From the NCBI GenBank assembly GCA_018900295.1, contig JAHIGH010000114.1, positions 1-6,806 of the forward strand: a stretch of DNA of 6,806 nucleotides, written 5' to 3'. The notes beneath the pieces are model-generated. The model had not been told where the DNA came from. It saw nothing but the letters and a program-made list of their open reading frames with translations, and did no database searches. Shown here in pieces: positions 1 to 4,466 of this stretch. How positions within the stretch are numbered: position 1 is the stretch's first letter; each line of letters opens with the position of its first letter. This DNA is from Patescibacteria group bacterium. GTDB taxonomy: Bacteria; Patescibacteriota; Microgenomatia; Levybacterales; UBA12049. The translations under genes were made by a program, and so were the position numbers.

Positions 1-84
1 ACAAATAGAAAAAACCAAATATGGAAAAGCAGCAGTTCTGTATCGTTATTCTCTAAGAGTAGGAATATTAATCTTGGTTAGTCG

Positions 85-1122
85 TCAAAAAATCCGCATG
101 GATTCTATCATCTTAAGATTTTTGTGCATTTGCATTTTGACCGTAAAACGGAATCCTTCCGGCGTAAGGTAGATCGCCTCATTAGTTTTTGCAAGCAAGC
201 CTAAATCCACTGCATAATTTGAATACATTCTTGTAGCATTGTATTTTGCTTTTGATGTTTGCCAATCAAAATATTTTCCAGCATAAAAAGCATAAAATTC
301 TATTAATTGCTTCATTGGTACTGGATATGTGTTTTTTGAAAGCGCAAAGACAGACTCAACAACAGCTGCAATACCAAGAATAACTGATGATTCGTAGGGG
401 TTTTGCATGACAAAGTCACATAACAGTCGCGCCTGCTCTTCACTTAATCGCTCTGGTAAAACTTTATCCTTGTATTCTACATATTGCTTTCCTAATTCCG
501 TTAGTGAAATGCTGTCTTGATTTGGCAGCCAATTGATTAAACGCAATTCAAAAGCAAACTTAATTTTATTATACAATGTTTTTTGGGAACCACCAACCAA
601 TTCCCGTAATTTGGTAACCGAATTTGTTTGTTCAAGAAAATAAATAAATTCATGAACCAAATGCAAATTCCAAATGCCAATGTCTATCGGTTTTATTCCG
701 ATAAAAAAGGTAATAGGTTTAAAGTTTTTGTAAAAAAAATCAAATAACTCTTGCGGGTTGTACCTGATAAGCTTTACTTCTCTTTGCATGGCGAATGATT
801 CTTCTGCTGATGTGACATCTGTGCACAAGAGATATGGCTCTATGTCGCCGTGCAACAAATTACCTTTTTGCTGATACTCAAGAAGGTCGGATTTATAGCT
901 CAAAACTTGATCCAAAAAATTTTGCCTGAATTCAACCGCCTTCAACTCTATCAAAAGTAATTTGGTTTTATAGGCGTACAGTAAATCAAGCCTACCAGAC
1001 GGCAAAATCATTTGCCGGACAAGTAGTCTTGGTTCGTCTGTGAGATTAAGTAGCCGACGAGTTAACACGCTTGCACCAACTAGAATATCTTCAATTTGAG
1101 ATTCTCGTACTTCCAGGTTCAT
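85..1122 (-). CDS. PD-(D/E)XK nuclease, NucS/RecB-like core with C-terminal winged-helix-like region; possible restriction endonuclease
   Basis: A 345-residue protein, probably a DNA endonuclease. Seen: an N-terminal nuclease core of about 100 residues with an acidic helix (E7, E11), GRLD (D46), then LIELK (E59, K61), and a downstream Q72-xxx-Y76. This is the E...D...ExK...QxxxY layout of the NucS/DUF91 and RecB-type branch of the PD-(D/E)XK superfamily, and all catalytic positions are present. Residues about 165-215 (TLYNKIKFAFELRLI, then ISLTELGKQYV) look like a winged helix, and residues about 290-330 (NYAVDLGLL, then IYLTPEGFRF) like a second one; these would bind DNA. The ATG overlaps the stop of the upstream 69-residue gene as ATGA, so the two are probably translationally coupled; no Shine-Dalgarno is visible. 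The neighbouring methyltransferase fragment suggests a type II restriction enzyme. A repair or defence nuclease is the alternative. The fold call is strong, the biological role is inferred. Confidence 0.75.
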   Translation of the reverse strand: MNLEVRESQIEDILVGASVLTRRLLNLTDEPRLLVRQMILPSGRLDLLYAYKTKLLLIELKAVEFRQNFLDQVLSYKSDLLEYQQKGNLLHGDIEPYLLCTDVTSAEESFAMQREVKLIRYNPQELFDFFYKNFKPITFFIGIKPIDIGIWNLHLVHEFIYFLEQTNSVTKLRELVGGSQKTLYNKIKFAFELRLINWLPNQDSISLTELGKQYVEYKDKVLPERLSEEQARLLCDFVMQNPYESSVILGIAAVVESVFALSKNTYPVPMKQLIEFYAFYAGKYFDWQTSKAKYNATRMYSNYAVDLGLLAKTNEAIYLTPEGFRFTVKMQMHKNLKMIESMRIF

Positions 1123-1328
1123 GTTTTTAAGTATGGATAAAATTGTTTTTCATTTATAATTTTTTTCTTTTTAACAAGCTGTTCCCTTATAGTTTCACGA
1201 ATTGAGCCAATTGCTTCAATATCCCAATCAATCATATTTGGTGATGGAAGAAGTTTTTGCATCAGCTCAAAAATTTGATTATCTACAAAATCCTGCCTCT
1301 CTATTTCCTGTTTAGTTAGCTCTTTCAT
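1119..1328 (-). CDS. Small hypothetical protein in the restriction-modification-like module
   Basis: A 69-residue protein I do not recognise. It is highly charged and probably helical: an acidic/amphipathic first half (QEIERQDFVDNQIFELMQKL), a central DWDIEAIGSIRETI segment and a basic KKKK stretch near residues 53-56. There is no signal peptide, membrane helix or clear helix-turn-helix, so there is no support for calling it a controller (C) protein. Its stop overlaps the start of the nuclease gene (ATGA), which ties it to that gene. Its ATG lies 24 bp after the stop of the methyltransferase fragment, with TATAAT (minus strand, 1335-1340) exactly 6 bp upstream, so it may start its own leaderless transcript. 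A real gene is supported by the coupling, the promoter and the coherent composition. Function is unknown; an accessory subunit of the nuclease or of the lost methylase is a guess. Confidence 0.6.
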   Translation of the reverse strand: MKELTKQEIERQDFVDNQIFELMQKLLPSPNMIDWDIEAIGSIRETIREQLVKKKKIINEKQFYPYLKT

Positions 1329-1334
1329 AAATTG

Positions 1335-1340
1335 ATTATA
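1335..1340 (-). promoter_or_regulatory. -10 element TATAAT before the 69-residue gene
   Basis: A perfect TATAAT on the minus strand is followed by six bases (CAATTT) and then the ATG at 1328. Transcription normally starts 6-8 bp after a -10 box, so the RNA would begin at or next to the ATG. No convincing -35 box is visible, and the spacer region is a near-palindrome (1342-1355). The site is AT-rich, so a chance match is possible. Confidence 0.4.
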
Positions 1341-1352
1341 CTAAATAATTAT

Positions 1353-1580
1353 CTAAAAGGATACGCAATCGTCATGATGAGAATACCCTTTTTGAAGAGC
1401 GGCATTCGCCCATTTTCCGCCACGCCCATCTTTCATTCCATTACCAGTAGAATTCTTGAGATTGTAAGGAGGCGATGTGATAATGAGATCAACAGAGCCA
1501 TCAGAAATTTGCTTCATAATCTCAATTGCATCCCCGCAAATTATTTTATTAAGATAATCGTCAATCTTTTTTGAAGACAT
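1353..1580 (-). pseudogene. Truncated DNA methyltransferase (N4-cytosine/N6-adenine, beta class), N-terminal fragment only
   Basis: Seventy-five codons survive of a site-specific DNA methyltransferase that is normally about 250-400 residues long. Seen: NKIICGDAIEIMKQI followed by DLIITSPPYN (TSPPYN at residues 35-40). This is catalytic motif IV near the N-terminus, as in beta-class enzymes. In that class the target-recognition region and the SAM-binding motif (DPFxGSGT) come later, and both are absent. After the last homologous-looking residues (HHDDCVSF) a TAG stops the frame. Skipping two bases (TTT-ta-GATAATTATTTA) would add a plausible D-N-Y-L, but a stop follows at once and the next gene begins 24 bp on. 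The 3' part is therefore deleted, not merely frameshifted. The fragment should be inactive as a methylase. The ATG at 1580 and a putative promoter are intact, so the remnant may still be transcribed. Confidence 0.8.
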
Positions 1581-1590
1581 AAACTCTTTT

Positions 1591-1599
1591 ATCTTATCA
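1591..1599 (-). promoter_or_regulatory. Putative extended -10 promoter for the methyltransferase remnant arm
   Basis: On the minus strand TGATAAGAT reads as an extended -10 (TGn + TAAGAT, hexamer at 1591-1596), ending 10 bp before the ATG at 1580. The leader would be only about 3-4 nt. A weak purine run (AAAAGAG) lies between. No clear -35 box. It sits in the 76-bp divergent region shared with the SpoIID operon. Confidence 0.35.
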
Positions 1600-1641
1600 C
1601 ATATCTGGCTATTTCGTTTATAAAACTATCTCTTCAAATCG

Positions 1642-1650
1642 TGCTATAAT
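1642..1650 (+). promoter_or_regulatory. Extended -10 promoter (TGC-TATAAT) of the SpoIID/PH/PP2C-like operon
   Basis: TG at 1642-1643, one base, then a perfect TATAAT at 1645-1650: a consensus extended -10, which can work without a good -35. No -35 match is seen at normal spacing. Six bases (ACTTCT) separate it from the ATG at 1657, so the start point falls on or beside the A of the ATG. Either the mRNA is leaderless or the true start codon lies further downstream. Confidence 0.6.
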
Positions 1651-1656
1651 ACTTCT

Positions 1657-3531
1657 ATGCCCATAAAAAATGAAGCTCCCACAACCTTACAATCGTGGTT
1701 TCGTTCCAAAGTTTCGTCGGGAGCGAAATCCCTCCGACTTGTCCAGCGAAGCCTTGGCGAAGTTGGAAGCAGAAATTCTTTGCATTTATTCCCGAACTTA
1801 CGATCGATATTTTCTGCGAAGGGGGATATACTCGTATTCATCTTTACGCTCATATTAACAATCTCCTCTTTATCATCCGCTCCCCTTGCTTCCTCTGATA
1901 GTACAGATGTGTCCTCAGGCACCTACGACAAAGTAACCAAAGAATTAAAAGAAACTGAAGATGCGCTAAATAAATTAGTCGCCGCGACCAAGCCCAATCA
2001 ATTAGAACTGAAACGCATGCAGGATCAAATAGAAAGACTCAAGAACCAGGTGGCCTCAGTAGAATATGATCTGCAAATTAAAAAAAAAGAAATCGATAAT
2101 GGATACAAAAACCTCGCGAAAAAACAAGAACTAATTCTTCATACGATTCGCGATTTTTATATAAAAAGCTACACCGAGTCTCCTTTAAGTATATTTCTCG
2201 CGAAGACACAAAGCAGTGAACGAACCCAAGAGGAAGTCTACCGGGAAATAAAAACCAACCAGGACAGAAATATCATTACCAACATCGCGCTCTCTATCAC
2301 AAGTCTAGAAAATAAAAAACAGCAGCTTGTGAAAGAACAAAAATGGCTTATTGCTACCAAGGCAAGCCTTGACGAACAATCAGCCAAGTTGGATGAAATT
2401 GTCAAAGGCGCGCTTGCATATCAAAAAATCCTATCCGCCAAAATCCAAGAACTCTCAGCGCAACAACAAGCCATCATAAATGCCAGAAGCGGAGGCTTTA
2501 CCGTAAATATTGGAGACAGCGAACTGGCAGATGACTATAACGCATCCATTAAAGGCTTCAGAGAATCCGCACCTAACGGATATTTTGGCACTTTTTCTTT
2601 TGGCGCCTATACTCACAGAAATGGCATGAGCCAATACGGTGCGCTGGGACGAATTAAAAATAATTCATCTACAACCTACGAGCAACTCTTGAAATATTAT
2701 TATCCTGGAATTTCAATTAGCAAGATAGATAATGGCAATATTATAGTAAACGGCACCAACAGTTATGGTCAATCCTTCAACAATGAAAGCTACCAACTGG
2801 AAGAATACTTAAAACACATATATGAAGTCCCTTCATCATGGCCAGCAGAAGTATTAAAGGCGCAAGCCATAGCTGCTAGAAGTTATGCCTACGGTAAATC
2901 AACTATTTGCCCGGGACAAGGGTGTCAGGAGTTCAAAAGTGAAGAAAACGCAGACAGCTGGAAACAAGCAGTAAAAGATACCGAAGGGATGATAATGACT
3001 GGTGGCCCTGGTAACTGGCAATACTCCTCAACAACCGGAGGCTGGATTAACGGACTGGGTTGGGACACCACCGACGGACAGGGAGGATCCAATTTTATTG
3101 ATAAATCATTTGAAAAAATTGCCGGTTCACCATGGGTTTATAAAGCTTGGTATACAGAAACCTACCGCAATAATTCTGATAAATGCGGGAGAGATAATCC
3201 ATGGCTTTCTCCGGAAGAAATGGCGGATATTGTAAATGCCGCAATTGCTTTAAAAACCGGAGGGATTGATACCTCAAGAATTACTCCTGTCTCTTCTTGC
3301 TGGGGAGGGAATCCCTATTCCATGTCCGAACTTCGTAGCATAACACCTGGAAGCATAAACTCTGCAACCAGCGTCTCTGTTTCTCAAAATAACGGAAATA
3401 CAAATAGCGTTACAATAAACGACATTAACTTTTCAGGAGATGATTTCAAAAGAGCTTTTAACTTAAGAGCTCCGGGTAGACTTTCAATCCCGCAAAGTGG
3501 CTTCGCCTTTTTCAACATCGAACAAAAATGA
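1657..3531 (+). CDS. SpoIID/LytB domain protein with N-terminal coiled coil; peptidoglycan lytic enzyme or amidase enhancer
   Basis: A 624-residue envelope protein. Seen, in order: an unusual basic N-terminal stretch (1-55), a hydrophobic signal/anchor segment (about 57-75, possible cleavage after APLA at 78), a long coiled coil (about 90-275, E/K/Q-rich), HRNGMSQYGALG (320-331), then a SpoIID core. The core has the YLKHIYEVP and AEVLKAQAIAARSYA blocks (397-411), CPGQGC (418-423), SSTTGGW (457-463) and a Gly/Ser/Asn-rich tail. E390 matches the glutamate known to be catalytic in SpoIID, a lytic transglycosylase that acts on denuded glycan strands. C418 and C423 resemble the cysteine pair that binds zinc in some homologues. 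The GMSQYGA block precedes the catalytic block, as I recall for actinobacterial and CPR members. The coiled coil recalls EnvC/PcsB-type regulators of wall hydrolysis. Start: ATG at 1657, 6 bp after a -10 box. A TTG at 1780 (residue 42, weak GGAAG at 1764-1768) is the alternative and would remove the repeat-encoded part. Confidence 0.88.
   Translation: MPIKNEAPTTLQSWFRSKVSSGAKSLRLVQRSLGEVGSRNSLHLFPNLRSIFSAKGDILVFIFTLILTISSLSSAPLASSDSTDVSSGTYDKVTKELKETEDALNKLVAATKPNQLELKRMQDQIERLKNQVASVEYDLQIKKKEIDNGYKNLAKKQELILHTIRDFYIKSYTESPLSIFLAKTQSSERTQEEVYREIKTNQDRNIITNIALSITSLENKKQQLVKEQKWLIATKASLDEQSAKLDEIVKGALAYQKILSAKIQELSAQQQAIINARSGGFTVNIGDSELADDYNASIKGFRESAPNGYFGTFSFGAYTHRNGMSQYGALGRIKNNSSTTYEQLLKYYYPGISISKIDNGNIIVNGTNSYGQSFNNESYQLEEYLKHIYEVPSSWPAEVLKAQAIAARSYAYGKSTICPGQGCQEFKSEENADSWKQAVKDTEGMIMTGGPGNWQYSSTTGGWINGLGWDTTDGQGGSNFIDKSFEKIAGSPWVYKAWYTETYRNNSDKCGRDNPWLSPEEMADIVNAAIALKTGGIDTSRITPVSSCWGGNPYSMSELRSITPGSINSATSVSVSQNNGNTNSVTINDINFSGDDFKRAFNLRAPGRLSIPQSGFAFFNIEQK
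1716..1768. repeat. REP-like palindromic element inside the 5' coding region of the SpoIID gene
   Basis: Two adjacent inverted repeats. The first pairs GTCGG (1716-1720) with CCGAC (1734-1738) and extends by AG/CT around a bulged G. The second pairs TCCAGC (1742-1747) with GTTGGA (1762-1767), with GCC-TT-GGC nested inside and the hexamer GCGAAG repeated at 1746 and 1757. The stretch looks more GC-rich than its surroundings, and the flanking 1670-1860 is open in all three plus frames, unlike normal coding DNA here. I recall similar TCCGCCGAAGC...GCGAAGGCGGA palindromes dispersed in CPR genomes. That it recurs elsewhere in this genome is inferred. Confidence 0.5.
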
Positions 3532-3547
3532 AACTCTATAACTTGAA

Positions 3548-3574
3548 GACTTTCGACTTTAGACTTGACGACTT
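3548..3574 (+). repeat. Short tandem GACTT repeat between SpoIID and PH genes
   Basis: GACTT occurs at 3548, 3555, 3562 and 3570, spaced by 7, 7 and 8 bp. A 12-bp unit (ACTTGAAGACTT at 3541, ACTTGACGACTT at 3563) repeats with one mismatch. It fills most of the 48-bp gap upstream of the PH-domain gene. No terminator-like hairpin is seen here, so the operon can read through. Confidence 0.55.
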
Positions 3575-3579
3575 ATTAT

Positions 3580-4209
3580 ATGCCTGACATTTTCATCTCG
3601 CCTAAAACAATACATAGAACAACAATTAACCATCATGATCAACCGATTCCTGATACAAAAATAGCCAATCTCGGCCTCTTTTCCGCACTCGCCCATCATC
3701 CGCACGGATTTAATTTTGCCCATCAGGAAAAAAACGAAGAAATCATCCTCTTTACCAGACGTCACTTCATCACCAATCTCCCATGGATCGTCATCGCCTT
3801 TCTCGCGCTTCTCATTCCTCTGTTATTTTTCCCTATTTTACAACTAATAAACCTTCCCCTATTCCGCCCGTCACTCCCTGTTGCTATAGTCATCCTCTGC
3901 TTCTATTATCTTATAATTATTGGTTTTGCCTTTTATAATTTTCTGGATTGGTTCTATAATATCGGCATCCTAACACAAAAAAGAATACTCGACATTGATT
4001 TCATACACCTCTCCTATATTGATATTGCCATAACGCAATTACCTGAAGTCGAAGACGTAGTACATAGACAAAAAGGGTTTTTTGCTTCTTTCTTTGATTA
4101 CGGCGATGTGATCGCCCACACAATTCCGGGCAAAGAAGAATTTGTCTTTGAAAAAATTCCCCATCCTACGCAAGTCGTTGATATTTTGAGCAAATTAATG
4201 GCCGATTAA
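3580..4209 (+). CDS. Bacterial PH-domain membrane protein (YdbS/bPH2-like), two helices
   Basis: A 209-residue membrane protein. Seen: a soluble His-rich N-terminal part (1-50), then EEIILFTRRHFITNLPW leading into a hydrophobic helix (about 68-92), a second helix (about 99-121), and a C-terminal PH-like domain (about 122-205). The domain reads WFYNIGILTQKRILDID, then IDIAITQLPEVEDVVHRQKGFFASFFDYGDVIAHT. This is the family's usual WY-N-x-x-I-T-x-x-R-I start, an IxDV-like turn, G-F/I-x-x-x-x-x-YG, and a closing F-x-x-I-x-x-P. Both helices are short-looped, so N- and C-terminal parts probably face the cytoplasm. bPH proteins are thought to act as membrane-associated scaffolds; the ligand is unknown. 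Start: I chose ATG 3580; an in-frame TTG at 3565 would add five residues and lies within a GACTT repeat. Neither has a Shine-Dalgarno. It follows the SpoIID gene by 48 bp and precedes the next gene by 5 bp. Confidence 0.8.
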   Translation: MPDIFISPKTIHRTTINHHDQPIPDTKIANLGLFSALAHHPHGFNFAHQEKNEEIILFTRRHFITNLPWIVIAFLALLIPLLFFPILQLINLPLFRPSLPVAIVILCFYYLIIIGFAFYNFLDWFYNIGILTQKRILDIDFIHLSYIDIAITQLPEVEDVVHRQKGFFASFFDYGDVIAHTIPGKEEFVFEKIPHPTQVVDILSKLMAD

Positions 4210-4214
4210 AAAAT

Positions 4215-4463
4215 ATGTTAGAAATACCACAATTAACAACAAATATACTAATTCTGGATTTACCATTCCTTTTAAAAGGAGCCCTCCTGGTATTGATCGC
4301 TATTTACGCTATTTTTACATTCTTTATTTACAACAAAGTCCGGGCCCTGAATAGGATTGTCTTTTTTCCTCCCCGAACCACATCAAATTCTATCAAACTA
4401 CTTAGTCTTATTTATTTTCTTATCATACTCTCGCTTTTTTTCCTCACTCTTGTTATATTATAA
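4215..4463 (+). CDS. Small two-helix membrane protein of unknown function
   Basis: An 82-residue protein with two hydrophobic helices: about residues 17-39 (LLKGALLVLIAIYAIFTFFI) and 61-82 (KLLSLIYFLIILSLFFLTLV). A basic cytoplasmic-looking loop joins them (NKVRALNRIVFFPPRTTSNS, 40-59). By the positive-inside rule the loop is inside and both ends are outside. It resembles small membrane proteins of unknown function that recur in Patescibacteria, possibly DUF5657; I cannot confirm that family. It is packed 5 bp after the PH-domain gene and 3 bp before the PP2C-like gene, so it is almost certainly co-transcribed and may be a small partner of one of those membrane proteins. No Shine-Dalgarno precedes the ATG. 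No catalytic residues can be recognised. Confidence 0.7.
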   Translation: MLEIPQLTTNILILDLPFLLKGALLVLIAIYAIFTFFIYNKVRALNRIVFFPPRTTSNSIKLLSLIYFLIILSLFFLTLVIL

Positions 4464-4466
4464 GTA

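Noticed and set aside
40..75. Small hairpin (CTC-TAA-GAG with ATTC/GAAT outside) downstream of the nuclease gene as a terminator.
   Set aside because: The stem is short, AT-rich and interrupted, and no T-run follows on the minus strand.
2..172. A plus-strand frame open from the left edge (starts Q-I-E-K-T-K-Y-G-K) that could be the tail of a gene entering the window.
   Set aside because: It is only 56 codons, overlaps the nuclease gene antisense for half its length, and has no recognisable domain. Its first 25 codons could be real, but I cannot support it.
1119..1328. Controller (C) protein of a restriction-modification system.
   Set aside because: The 69-residue protein has no helix-turn-helix pattern and no C-box-like direct repeats are seen upstream.
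1353..1362. Programmed frameshift in TCCTTTTAG that might rescue the methylase.
   Set aside because: Skipping two bases adds only about five residues before another stop, and no methylase sequence follows before the next gene, so recoding could not restore the enzyme.
1332..1574. Plus-strand 80-codon frame opposite the methylase fragment.
   Set aside because: It is the antisense of the TSPPYN-bearing methylase frame, has no recognisable features and no promoter.
1644..1922. Minus-strand 92-codon frame opposite the SpoIID N-terminal region.
   Set aside because: It falls in the repeat-rich stretch that is open in several frames; composition is unlike a protein and it opposes a clear gene and its signal helix.
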